Below, one piece after another: positions 21,376 to 31,311 of a stretch of DNA of 64,000 nucleotides. The notes beneath the pieces were generated by a model. That model worked only from the letters and a program-made list of their open reading frames with translations. It did no database searches and was not told where the DNA came from. Within the stretch, counting starts at the first letter, position 1. Every line of letters begins with the position of its first letter. The DNA lies in the NCBI GenBank assembly GCA_932294295.1, contig OW028585.1, positions 27,787,902-27,851,901 of the forward strand, in the 5' to 3' direction. The DNA is from Alitta virens. Taxonomy: Eukaryota; Annelida; Polychaeta; Phyllodocida; Nereididae. Made by a program: the position numbers and the translations under genes.

Positions 21376-21489
21376 TCATTTTTTCCGCAAAAATTCGTTG
21401 CCAACTCCTCGAATTTTGGATGTTACGTAATTTTTGTTATTACTACGAGTTGACTACGAGTAACTCGGCTATGTGGGAACGGGGCTTTA

Positions 21490-22705
21490 GCATACCACAC
21501 CAATTTAGGCATTATCTTACATATATAGTGGGATATAGGAGAAGACTCAAACGTTTTCTAGGATTTAAAAGGCAATTAGAGAGGATTTAAGAGGATGCAC
21601 TTGAATATGATCTGCATAAATTAGCATTTTGAGTGCCCTAATTAACATGCAAACAACCTTGAATGAGGTCACTGGATTCCAGAATATGCTCAACTCATGA
21701 TTTGTTGACAGTGAGAGAAAGGGGTCATGATACAGGGGTAAACAATAAAATAAGGCAAATTCAGTCAAAATAAAATCATTGTTGATTTAATTACCTAAAT
21801 TGCATAAAGTTTATAATGGAATCAAACCAGTTCCAAAAATGCTAGTACTTAACTGTGCATAAGACTTTATAAAAATAAATAATGTTCCAAAGCATATTTA
21901 TGAAAATGTATCTCCCTTCCAATATCTAAATAATATGCTTATTAAATATAATATAATAATAGCATTATTGAAAAAAAATATTTTGACCAAAAACCACATA
22001 AAACGCAAAAGCAATGAAATAATTCTATCATAATAAATTCTAATACCATCTAAAAACTAAGATAATTGAATTGCTATTAAGCTGGCATGAAAGTCTAGAA
22101 ATGGTAAAATTTGCCCTAAATTGCCAGGGTATAGTTGCTAATATATTATTTCAAAATATGGCCAAAATTAATCAGCTCTTTTGCTCTGACTGAATATGCT
22201 TTTGTACCTCCTGGATCAGTTTGAAGACTAGTTTAAAATGTTTTAACCATAAGAAAACTGATATATCATAGTGGAAAACTGAGCTATGATGAATGAATAT
22301 CTTGGGGAAATTCGTGAAAACATACCAATTTTATGGGGTTTTATAGTTCACTAAACTTCAAATTCAAGGGATAAAATACTTTGTCCAAGGTGATTAATTA
22401 GAAGACATTGGGAGTCATTGTTATATTTGTATTGGACGAGCAGTTGAGTTGCTTCGTACTGTTGTTTTGTGAATGTTGTTACAGTACCATACAATAATAC
22501 TCAGTAGTTAGGTAGTTATCAGAAGATATGGACCCCCATTTATTGTAACTTATGTATGTGTGTCTGTCTGCAATATAAAGATTAGTAATTAAGGTCCTTG
22601 AAAATCTGAATTCGCTATAATGCAAAATTCTGACTAACTGGTTTAACTGAGTCTTCCGTGATACCGACAATATAATGATGTCAGATGAGTTACATACACA
22701 CACAT
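21490..22705. other. Intergenic, AT-rich
   Basis: No gene, RNA or array supported. Open frames here are short and have no recognisable domain. Confidence 0.5.
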
Positions 22706-22707
22706 GA

Positions 22708-22887
22708 AGGGTGGGGGCCTAGCTCAGTGGCAGCGCTTCCAACCACTGGATCCCGGGTTCAATTCCCGGTCAAGCCTAAGTTGCATGGCTGTTCCGTCCT
22801 TCATCTCATTGCCATGGTCCCTGCCTGTCCTAATTAGCCCATCAGGTGCAGAAATACAGGACTTATAGCCCTAATCCACACACATTA
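22708..22887 (+). mobile_element. SINE-C, full-length copy with a small head deletion
   Basis: The A box 'tagctcagtggcagcgc' is followed directly by 'ttccaaccactggatcccgg', so several bases of the anticodon stem ('tctgggc' type) are missing. The B box 'gggttcaattcccggtcaag' and body are intact. The end is 'taatccacacacatt'. Confidence 0.88.
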
Positions 22888-23202
22888 ATGTCATATTTTG
22901 TGATTCATTGGACACTTAGTGCATACATTTGCTCTGCCCCATCAAAATGTACAAATTAATGTACGCTCAGAAGATGTCGAATTCTCAAAAATGGCACATC
23001 AGTCACTTGCTGTACAACCTAAAATGTATTTTTGTAAATGAGGAAAACGTCAAATAAACATGCAAATGTCGGTTATGAAAAATGAATTATGATTGATGAT
23101 TTGGAACAGGTGTGGTTGATAAGTAAAAAATAGTTTATGAGTTTTATTTTATTTTATTTATTTTTTGTTACTGATAGCATATTGATGCGTTTTGCACAGG
23201 CA

Positions 23203-24005
23203 GCAGGGTGGTCTAGTGGTAAGACCCACACTGTAAAAAAATGTCCTGTAGTTTTTACGGCATCTTGCTGGAGAGTTTTTGCACAGTATCTCTCTGTAAA
23301 AAATTGCGGATCCAATTGGTCTACCGTAAAGTAGAACATGTGGATGTTTGCTGTAAAATTTTCAGTACATGCTACTGTTAATTTGAGATGATGGCTTACT
23401 GTAAAATCTTACAAACGACACCTTACCATAAATTACAGTTGTACTTTGATGTTGGCCCAACCAATGAGCCCCGAAAATAAGCCAGTGTTAGGCCATCTAC
23501 TGTTAATTTTACCATAGCATACTATATTTGAAATTTATTGCACCTTACCCTAAAATGCTGCGGTATCATGGTGTCGAGTCATTTTATGTTATCTTTCTAT
23601 AGAATATGCGATGGAATGCTGTATGGTAGATTTTGGTCCGTTTTACGGCAATCTACTGAATAAATTACTATTTTCTTTACCTCTGGCAGAGGACAGATTT
23701 GCAGCATCTTGCAGTAAAAAATTTACGGTAGCGTGCAGTATACCAAAATTAGAATATTTTACTGTAAAAACTATGGTTAAATTGCAAGACAACTGCAGAA
23801 ACTCGTTACAGTGCAGGTTCAATGCCGGGCCCGGGCACCTTCACGTGCAACATTTCAAGCCGTTTGGATGAATTGACAGTCCCCTGTACTCTGTGTCTAT
23901 GCTGAAGCAAGTAAAAGACCCCATCCATGGGGAAAATGTAACATGTGTAGACTCCTCCTCTCAGGTCATCAATCAATATTCTTAGAGGGCTGCAGGAATA
24001 AGAGT
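23203..24005 (+). mobile_element. SINE-A split by a 585-bp insertion
   Basis: The head 'gggtggtctagtggtaagac' stops at 23228. The B box 'caggttcaatgccgggcccg' resumes at 23814, followed by the A body ('ctgtgtctatgctgaagcaa', 'gaccccatccatgggg', 'gactcctcctctcaggtcat') and the 'gagggctgcag' 3' end. About 20 bp of the anticodon region are absent at the junction. Confidence 0.8.
23229..23813 (+). mobile_element. Element K, 585-bp copy nested in SINE-A
   Basis: Short inverted ends CACTGTAA and TTACAGTG bound a segment full of 'tttacggta', 'actgtaaaa' and 'ttacagt' sub-motifs in both orientations. The centre reads 'caaccaatgagccccgaaaa'. An inverted second copy lies at 53816-54394. No transposase is present. 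CACTGTAAAA-type termini occur in non-autonomous hAT-like elements, but I cannot define a target duplication and leave the superfamily open. Confidence 0.72.
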
Positions 24006-24580
24006 ACTTAAAAATGAACATATCAATTAATGTAGTATGATACAGGTTGTAATGAAGTGGTCATAAATAAAGAAACATTTTCTGAAAAAAAATGTTTATC
24101 TAATGTGACAACAAGATTTGTTCAAATTGTTACTTATAGATTACTTAATATAGTGGAGCTGAAAGCTACAAATCAACACCATTGCTAAATAAATGACATA
24201 GTGCTAAATATTTCATGCATGTTTCCATGTGACCCTGAGCAGACATGAAGTCCCAATTCCCAAAACGCATTAATCTAAACGATATATGTTTGCACCAAGC
24301 CTCTGGCGGGCTCATCCGAGGTCACACAAACACAGCCACAGAAGTAACAATTATGGGATGTTTTGCATAGATTCTTAATTGCATCATTTACTTACTGTTG
24401 TACATTTGTTACTGGTGGGCATACGGTAAGTATTACAAAGTAAATTTGATTCTGAGTTTCTGACATTTGGTAATCCATACTGTATTATATATCTGATCTC
24501 TTTGAGGAAAAAGATTATGTAGTTACTAAAAACTTACAATGTCATTTAATTTCATAATTGTTATTGAAGTATTCAGCGAA
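24006..24580. other. Intergenic, nothing recognised
   Basis: AT-rich with no supported feature. Confidence 0.5.
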
Positions 24581-24583
24581 GTC

Positions 24584-24730
24584 TACATGGCAAAATTTGC
24601 CACATGCGTTTTCCATGAGAAGGATAAACGCTTGGAAAACGCATGGTTATTGCCTAATTAAAATGAGCGAAACCCATGCGTTTTCCATGCATTTATCCAT
24701 ACGCATGGAAAACGCATGTAGCACATTCTG
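24584..24730. mobile_element. MITE-D, long copy with eroded right end
   Basis: The left arm TACATGGCAAAATTTGCCAC and the inner palindrome ('ccatgcgttttccatgcatt') are present. The right arm stops after 'gcatgtagcacattct', so the terminal GGCCATGTA is lost or mutated. Confidence 0.75.
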
Positions 24731-25270
24731 AGTTTTTGACATAATGATGGGTAGAAATAACCCCAAATATGTTTAGTTTCATTTTCTATATACTTTAATA
24801 TTTGTATAATGTACCTCTTTATCCAATATATATATAAATACATTTTGATAATTTTTTATGACCAAAGGAAAATATTGCAATAGTAACTCACAAGCCTATT
24901 TCGAGTTTAATTTTCCATGGTTTTGACATTGCACTCTAAAAGCTTTTTGCAACTAATTTTAATGGACCATCACAAATCTTAATGCTATTTGCAAAAAATC
25001 TGCAATTTAGAAATACTCTCTTGGTACTAACATAATCATCCATACATATGGACCTTTCAATAACCTAATTGAAGATATGCATTACATACTGGTAGGCCAA
25101 TCATACCAACATGATCTTGTTTGCTATATGCTGGTTCCATTTGCATAAGTCATGGGTAGGATTTAGTTACCAAAGAGGCAATTTCATGCTAGAAATTGCC
25201 TTCCATAAATGACTAGTACTTCGAAGCGCATGCATAAAACAAGAGTGCTATGTGATATTTGATGCTGAAG
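24731..25270. other. Intergenic, AT-rich
   Basis: No supported feature. Confidence 0.5.
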
Positions 25271-25274
25271 GACC

Positions 25275-25463
25275 TGTGGTGGTGGTTGATTAGGGCTTTA
25301 TGTCCTGTATTTCTGCACCAGATGGGCTTATTAGGACAGGTAGGGACCATGGCAATGAGACGAAGGATGAAACAGCCATCCCAACATAGGCTCGACCGGG
25401 AATTGAACCCGGGACCCAGTGGTTGGAAGCCCAGCACGCTACCACTGAGCTAGGCCCCTACCC
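25275..25463 (-). mobile_element. SINE-C, full-length copy
   Basis: Minus-strand head with 'tagctcagtggtagcgtgct' and 'gggttcaattcccggtcgag'. The body contains 'ggtccctacctgtcctaata' and ends in a CCACCACCA tail. Open frames on both strands at 25213-25453 are SINE sequence. Confidence 0.9.
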
Positions 25464-26080
25464 TGTGCTGAAGGAGCTAGGGGGAAGTAAGGAGAACTGG
25501 GCCACCCTCCCTACAGCTAAAGTAATATTGGTATTACCCTGAAATTGGGTCACATGACTTCAAAATGATCATTAGTGCATGTCTGAAAGCAAGAATCCAC
25601 TTGAGATATTTATTTTTCTGACAGAGTGAAATTTTGTTTTTGGTGTCAGTAGGTACAATTTCCACTATATATGCAATTGTTCATTGACAAAAACCGATTG
25701 GGGATATAATGGAAATAAGCATATTGTTATTATCAGAACATAATCAGAGTACATTCATTTAACTGATATGCTGTTCTTGCCATGCGGAAAAATATGGCTG
25801 TCATTTCTTCTGAGCAACAGCTTTGGGGAAAGTGGGCCACCTCAGATGGGGAGAACCGGGCCCTCTTCTAAGAGCTCCTAGGCCTCGCTTTGTTAGAAAA
25901 TACAGCCAAAATGTTTGATGAGGAAATCATAAACCTGGCTTTAGAAATTATCATCAGCACTAACTTGTAAGTATAAAATGAAAAGGAAAACTATAATTTT
26001 GGCTATGTCACATCACAAGTTGGTTTAACCCATGCTTACCCTTTCCGATTTATATTATTCAAACAAATATAGCAGGCCTA
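25464..26080. other. Intergenic with repeated GGGGAGAACTGGGCCACC phrases
   Basis: 'aggagaactgggccaccctc' (25491) and 'ggggagaaccgggccctct' (25847), with 'ggggaaagtgggccacctc' (25832), are related phrases. They look like decayed ends of an unidentified repeat. No gene. Confidence 0.4.
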
Positions 26081-26082
26081 TT

Positions 26083-26220
26083 CCCAGATAGCATTCCAAA
26101 TCAGGCCAGCATTGTCAAAACGATGTAGATTTGACTTCGCCGACATCGAGCCGACATCACGCCAACGTTGTGCCGATGTTGCGCCAACGTCGATACCATT
26201 TATTTGGAACGCTATTCGGG
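26083..26220. mobile_element. MITE-E, copy 1
   Basis: Ends CCCAGATAGCATTCCAAATC and 'ggaacgctattcggg' flank a centre of 'cgccgacatcgagccgacat' type. It is longer than most copies because the CGACGTTG-type core is repeated. Ten copies of this family occur in the window. Confidence 0.82.
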
Positions 26221-26451
26221 TTTTCCCTACATTAAATCATTAGCCAACTGTCCGTATGGCAGTGATTTACTGCTGTATTACAGCTAAAATTAATGCAAGA
26301 TTTTTTGGCGAATACATAAAAATATTTAAATCCTGTAAACTGTCCAAAGGAGCTTTGATTAGACTTTACAGAATTATGTCAACATTAAATTCCAATGTTA
26401 CATTAATAAATATAACCATGAAATGCTGTGTTAACACTGCATATGAAGTTT

Positions 26452-26454
<3 letters not shown>

Positions 26455-26491
<37 letters not shown>

Positions 26492-26595
26492 CAGATAGAG
26501 GTAGATAGATAGATAGACAGATAGAGGTAGGTAGATAGATAGATAGATAGATAGACAGATAGAGGTAGATAGATAGATAGACAGATAGAGGTAGG

Positions 26596-26629
<34 letters not shown>

Positions 26630-26657
26630 TATAGATAGATAGATAGATAGATAGAGG

Positions 26658-26696
<39 letters not shown>

Positions 26697-26735
26697 GAAG
26701 ATAGGTAGATAGATAGGTAGATAGACAGATAGATA
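26455..26735. repeat. GATA/GACA/GGTA microsatellite, SINE-A tail
   Basis: About 280 bp of GATA with a recurring GACAGATAGAGGTA higher-order block. Its right edge runs into 'tatggaaagtgcagccctct', the minus-strand 3' end of SINE-A. Confidence 0.92.
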
Positions 26736-26875
26736 TGGAAAGTGCAGCCCTCTAAGGCAAGTTCTTGCTGCTATCGAGGTTTGATTGGTTAGATGAGAGA
26801 GAGAGAGAGGAGTGCACCCATGTCACATATCTACCCCATGGGTGGGGTATTTTACTTGCCTCAGCATAGACACCT
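26736..26875 (-). mobile_element. SINE-A, 5'-truncated copy
   Basis: Reverse complement of the A 3' half: 'gcagccctctaaggcaagtt', 'ctatcgaggtttgattggtt', 'taccccatgggtggggtatt' and 'tgcctcagcatagacac'. The tRNA-like head is missing. The GA-rich block (gagagagagagagg) corresponds to the TCTC run of the copy at 48490. Confidence 0.85.
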
Positions 26876-27227
26876 GTTACAACTAACACTGTTATTGATG
26901 TCATTCAACAATGATAAAACACTATGACGTTTCAATTTCTTCCCGGTATGTTTTCCTGAAGCACAGCATGCGTCAATAGCAAGTCTTTTAGCTGTGACAT
27001 TTCTTCTGTTTGACACTTGACACTTTCAATTCCCACTGGAAACCTCAAATTACTGTCCCAATAGTTTCCTGACTCATCCTATGAAACCCTAGAGGGATTT
27101 CCTGCACTCAATCAGGCTTAAACCCACGTTTTGCAGATTTTTGTTTTTCTTAGAGAAAGCTCTTTCTGATGGTTTGTGAAGAGTAATGTGAAAGTATACA
27201 GCATTCCCCAAAAGTATATATATAGGA

Positions 27228-27345
27228 AGTTACAGCTGTCTCAATGCTACTGGGTCTGAAGCTTAACCAGCCCATATGACCAGCTGCATTCAGACGTAAT
27301 GATGAGATGATAGAGCTTGGAATCCAAACTATGCTATATAATGTT
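27228..27345 (-). mobile_element. SINE-B, 3' fragment
   Basis: 'gtctcaatgctactgggtct', 'gaagcttaaccagcccatat' and 'cagacgtaatgatgagatga' match the reverse complement of the B 3' end. Confidence 0.82.
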
Positions 27346-27900
27346 TTACAAAACATTCAAACTATTGATATTAGTGTATAAAAGTCATGAGAAATTGTTG
27401 ATGTTTTTTTTTTATTTGGTTTTAATGATCAAGGAATAGAACAGAAATTTTGCACTTAGTTTCTCCAGCAATTTCGTAAATTGTCTTTCATAGCAGAATA
27501 ACTTTCCATTACATAAATATCAGGGTAATGCTCTACCCTAAAAGCTCTTCTATGCAAACCGTTTAATATCTGTATTTCTAGTTTAATTTCAATGAAACTA
27601 GCTTCAGTAGTGAATGGTTAAATCTTATTACCATCTACCATAACTGTTATTTTGCAGATTCACAACAACTCTCAAGCGATTTTATGTAACGGAGAGGCAA
27701 GAAACATTAAGATAATTATATAGAGTATTTCTTAAGCTTCTGTAGCACTTTTCATGTTGGGAGATATAGGGAGGAGTAGATTATGTTTTGGTGCTGCCTC
27801 TAACCTCCCCGTTCGTGCTATTTTTTCCCACTGTGTTAATTTGTCTGTCATTACAAGATAGCACAACTGTTACTGTCAACTGGTTAATATTTTATGCACA
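27346..27900. other. Intergenic, nothing recognised
   Basis: No supported feature. Confidence 0.5.
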
Positions 27901-27901
27901 T

Positions 27902-28060
27902 GGATGGATGGATGGACGATGATTTTATTCAGTCACAACAACTTACCAAATTAAATGTATACAAATGTGTATAAAGATTATGTGTGCCTTTGGGAGACTC
28001 CCATAAGACAGTCATGTCGCTTTTGGGGAGCCACCCAGTGGAGATTCCAGTCAGATATTT
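27902..28060 (-). mobile_element. LINE-like 3' untranslated end
   Basis: On the minus strand the sequence runs 'ggctccccaaaagcgacatg', 'cttatgggagtctcccaaag', then 'gactgaataaaatcatcg' and a (TCCA)n tail. A polyadenylation-like AATAAA immediately before a short tandem tail is the usual 3' end of a 5'-truncated LINE. No reverse transcriptase sequence remains. Confidence 0.5.
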
Positions 28061-28760
28061 ATTTACATAGTTATCCGAAATTTTGTTTTATTATATTATG
28101 GGTTATTACCACAAACAAAACATTTCTGAATGTTAAAATATCATTTTTTTTTCCATTATTTCATTTGATTTTTTGACTTGCTGGAGAATTAGCATGTTAT
28201 ACTGTTAGCTATGTTTTCCACATGTATTTCAATTTTTTTTTGTTTATGATAAATGGGCATATTAATGAAAACAGACACAAATATTATCATTTGGCAGACA
28301 GGAAACTTCAAGTTAATTTTTGCCTCATTGACCTATCTTTGCACTCAGATATAGTATTGCGACGTCATCAGTAGACAATGGTCATGGTGAGGTGACAGAG
28401 TGCAAGAAGTTATGATATGACATAATCAAAATGAGGTCGATGAGGCAAAAATGCCAACATGGCTGCCCCGTGAAAAGGGTGTATAGGCAGTTAGCCACTG
28501 ACATCGTTTTCAAATAATAAGAGAAAATAGCGTAATCTTCAACTAAGTTTTTTAAGGTTACTCTTTTAAATTTGTCTCTCTGACTGAAATAATTGTATTA
28601 ATTTTTACCTGACTACAACTCAAGAAATACACCCAATTAGACGCATATACATTTATTCTTATTTCACATGATTCGTTTATCGTATTAATTACGCATTATC
28701 TCAACATTTACGCCGAGTGCCTTCCATTCTTTTGCAGGGCGTCGCACAACAATAATTCCA
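28061..28760. other. Intergenic, nothing recognised
   Basis: No supported gene or repeat. Confidence 0.5.
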
Positions 28761-28764
28761 TTAC

Positions 28765-28995
28765 GCTTAATCGATGGTGTCCTTGTCAGAAGCCTAATTA
28801 ACAAATGGACCAAAAAATGGTCTCAAATGGACAGAGCCAATTTCTCGTCATTGCGCATTTGACCCATCCTTCCCGTTTCAATTAACTCACATTCAACATC
28901 GTCTCTCCTGGTTTGATGGGTTATTTTTTGATGTTAATGACATTAATCTTGATGTAAAAAAAAGGTGTTGTTGATTTTGGCAAGATGAACAGAAA
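28765..28995 (+). repeat. Dispersed paralogous segment I, copy 2
   Basis: Left block 'taattaacaaatggaccaa', 'atggtctcaaatggacagag' and 'cgtcattgcgcattt'. Right block 'cattaatcttgatgtaaaa' and 'ggtgttgttgattttgg'. Both are shared in order with 11298-11515. The segment is somewhat richer in GC than its surroundings and adjoins 'ttttgcagggcgtcgcacaa' on the left. No coding frame is common to both copies. Confidence 0.6.
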
Positions 28996-29035
28996 GGAGG
29001 TGCCCATTTTATTGGTGCTGGTTAATCCATGGGCA

Positions 29036-29910
29036 TCACCTTCACAATTACAACCTTGACAGGCCGACTTTACAGTTAAACCCTCGGCAGGCATACTTTA
29101 CAATTACACACATGGGAGGCCTACTTGTTAGTTATGTACACTCTTGGCAGGCCTACTTTACAATTACATCCTTGGCAGGCCTACTTTACAATAACACCAT
29201 TGAGCGGGTCTACTTTACAGTAACACCATTGAGCGGGTCTACTTTATAATGACACCCTTGATACAGTCACACCCCTGGCAGACCTAATACACAGTTACAC
29301 CCTGGCAGACCTAATACACAGCTACACCCCTGGCAGACCTAATACACAGCTACACCCCTGGCAGACCTAATACACAGTTACACCCTGGCAGACCTAATAC
29401 ACAGCTACACCCCTGGCAAACCTAATACACAGTTACACCCCTGGCATACCTAATACACAGCTACACCCCTGGCAGACCTAATAAACAGCTACACCCCTGG
29501 CAGACCTAATACACAGCTACACCCCTGGCAGACCTAATACACAGTTACACCCCTGGCAGACCTAATGCACAGCTACACCCCTGGCAGACCTAATACACAG
29601 CTACACCCCTGGCAGACCTAATACACAGTTACACCCCTGGCAGACCTAATACACAGCTACACACCTGGCAGACCTAATACACAGCTACACCCTGGCAGAC
29701 CTAATACACAGCTACACCCATGGCAGACCTAATACACATCTACACCCCTGGCCGACCTAATACACAGCTACACCCCTGGCAGACCTAATACACAGTTACA
29801 CCCCTGGCAGACCTAATACACAGCTACACACCTGGCAGACCTAATACACAGCTACACCTCTGGCAGACCTAATACACAGCTACACCCTGGCAGACCTAAT
29901 ACACAGTTAA
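29036..29910. repeat. Minisatellite, 28-bp units grading from 30-bp units
   Basis: The main part (29260-29910) is about 23 units of 27-28 bp built on CAGCTACACCCCTGGCAGAC plus CTAATACA. The left part (29036-29260) uses an older ~30-bp form with 'ctttacaattaca' and 'cttggcaggccta'. The gradient indicates expansion from the right-hand type. The array continues at 30385 beyond an insertion. Confidence 0.92.
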
Positions 29911-30384
29911 ACACACGAGACGCAGATTGTATTCGGTTTGGATACAATTGCTTTATTGAGCATACACATAAAGACAATACACACAGATAGACGAAACATA
30001 CATGTAATTATATAACTTGATACTATGTTGCTCTGTGGACACTCACACGTGTACAGAGTGTCAAGCATATTTTTGAGGCAAAATTATTTAAGTACCTGTT
30101 GAGACAGTGAGATAAGATAGGAGATGAGTACGAAAAGCAGAGAGAATTAAGAAAAATAGAAAAAAATTAAGAAAAAGGGATGGTGTGTGGGGTGAAGAAA
30201 AAAGGTAAATGCTTTTTAGAGGGCAAGGAATTGAGTTTATATAGGACAGTCAGCCTGGATTAGCGATGGTCGTTCCTCATTGGGTATCAGCGACCACGTA
30301 ACTTGCCTACGTTTTGAATACGCCGGAAGTGGCACGCCTGCAAAAATCCCTGGACCTCGAGGTTTAACTCTATTTACGTGAGTA
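29911..30384 (-). mobile_element. Candidate solo LTR inside the minisatellite
   Basis: About 475 bp of unrelated sequence separate two parts of one minisatellite, so it is an insertion. On the minus strand it carries a TATA box (cctatataaa, 30236-30245) and, about 280 bp downstream, a polyadenylation signal (caataaag, 29951-29958). Some 40 bp of U5-like sequence follow. This order is that of a retroviral-type LTR. There is no internal coding region, which fits a solo LTR left by recombination. The exact TG/CA ends and a target duplication are not clear. Confidence 0.5.
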
Positions 30385-30470
30385 ATTCTCATTTACACCC
30401 CTGGCAGGCATACAGTACTCTACAATTACACTATTGGCAGGCCTACTTGACAATTACGCCCTCGGCATAA
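30385..30470. repeat. Right-hand remainder of the 28/30-bp minisatellite
   Basis: 'tttacacccctggcaggca', 'ctacaattacactattggca' and 'gacaattacgccctcggca' match the ~30-bp form of the array at 29036-29260. They are the old edge on the other side of the insertion. Confidence 0.82.
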
Positions 30471-30811
30471 GTCAATTCAGTGCTTTCAATCCGCAAATAT
30501 TAATTTATTTCCGGTAAACGTATGGTAGTGGTATTCTGGCTGTAGTTATCAATTAGGAGTAAGCCAGTAATGCTTGTTTGCAAAGATTGGGATTCGGAAT
30601 AAATACTCTGGGTTAATTAACCACACCCACGACGTAGTCAGCATGGAGGAAATTACTCACTGCAATTAGGTATACTGATCTCAGCCAATAAGTCTTTTCA
30701 CTGAACAGGTAATCATGTGACAATAACAACACCCACATGACAATAACAACCAGTTATGTGACTAAAGCAAGCAGTATTGAAGAGTGAGACAATTATGGAT
30801 ACACATATATT
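30471..30811. other. Intergenic, nothing recognised
   Basis: A small duplication 'cacatgacaataacaac' occurs at about 30717-30750. No gene. Confidence 0.5.
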
Positions 30812-30885
30812 GTCTGCCTCTGGTTGCTGGTCATATAAGCTGACTAACCTTCAGACCCAGTAGCATAGAGCCATTTAGACTGATT
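30812..30885 (+). mobile_element. SINE-B, 3' end only
   Basis: 'gtctgcctctggttgctggt', 'catataagctgactaacctt' and 'cagacccagtagcatagag' are the last ~70 bases of the B form. Confidence 0.82.
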
Positions 30886-31192
30886 GAAACATTTGATAAT
30901 AATGATATAATCAACCCAACATCTGGGGCAATAAACTTTGTTTTCACCTCTTTTGACCCAAGTTTACCCCTTTTCTGTACAATTGTAATGCTATTTCTGT
31001 ATCTTCTCCTCCAATGGCTTGTATAGCACAGACAAGTATTTTATGACAAGGACATTAGGAAGGGGCTTGAAAAGTTGGTCAATTACTTAACATTTTTCTG
31101 ATTAGTCTCTTTCACCCCTGAACTGTCCATGCTCGCTCTAAAACTGCTGTATATAGATAATTTGCCACAGCAGTTAACTATGGACTATCCAA

Positions 31193-31311
31193 CCCAGATA
31201 GCATTCCAAATCGGCCCAGCATCATTTCCGTGTAGGCCACTGTCGTGACAACATCGTATTATCATCGACGACATCGCGCCGACGTTGAAACGATTTAGAA
31301 TGCTATCATGG
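31193..31311. mobile_element. MITE-E, copy 2
   Basis: CCCAGATAGCATTCCAAATC at the left, 'cgatttagaatgctatcatg' at the right, and a 'acatcgcgccgacgttgaaa' core. The open frame at 31185-31481 starts inside it and is not a gene. Confidence 0.88.

Larger units (their letters stand above)
19270..21486. mobile_element. 2.2-kb composite non-autonomous DNA transposon
   Basis: The ends are perfect inverted repeats of about 46 bp. The left end begins AGCCCCGTTCCCACATAGCC and continues through 'gagttactcgtagtcaact'. The right end is its exact complement, finishing 'gctatgtgggaacggggct'. TTA lies immediately outside both ends (19267-19269, 21487-21489), a 3-bp target duplication of the kind made by PIF/Harbinger transposons. 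The interior holds no transposase. It is built of repeats: 21-bp CTCGGCGAGTTACTC-type arrays near both ends, four ~138-bp units, and a 139-bp tandem duplication. Long SNSAS- or RRVTRRV-type frames near the ends are translations of the 21-bp repeat, not proteins. Confidence 0.82.

Noticed and set aside
29036..30470. CRISPR-like array of regular repeats
   Set aside because: Units are contiguous without unique spacers, and the DNA is eukaryotic. It is a minisatellite.
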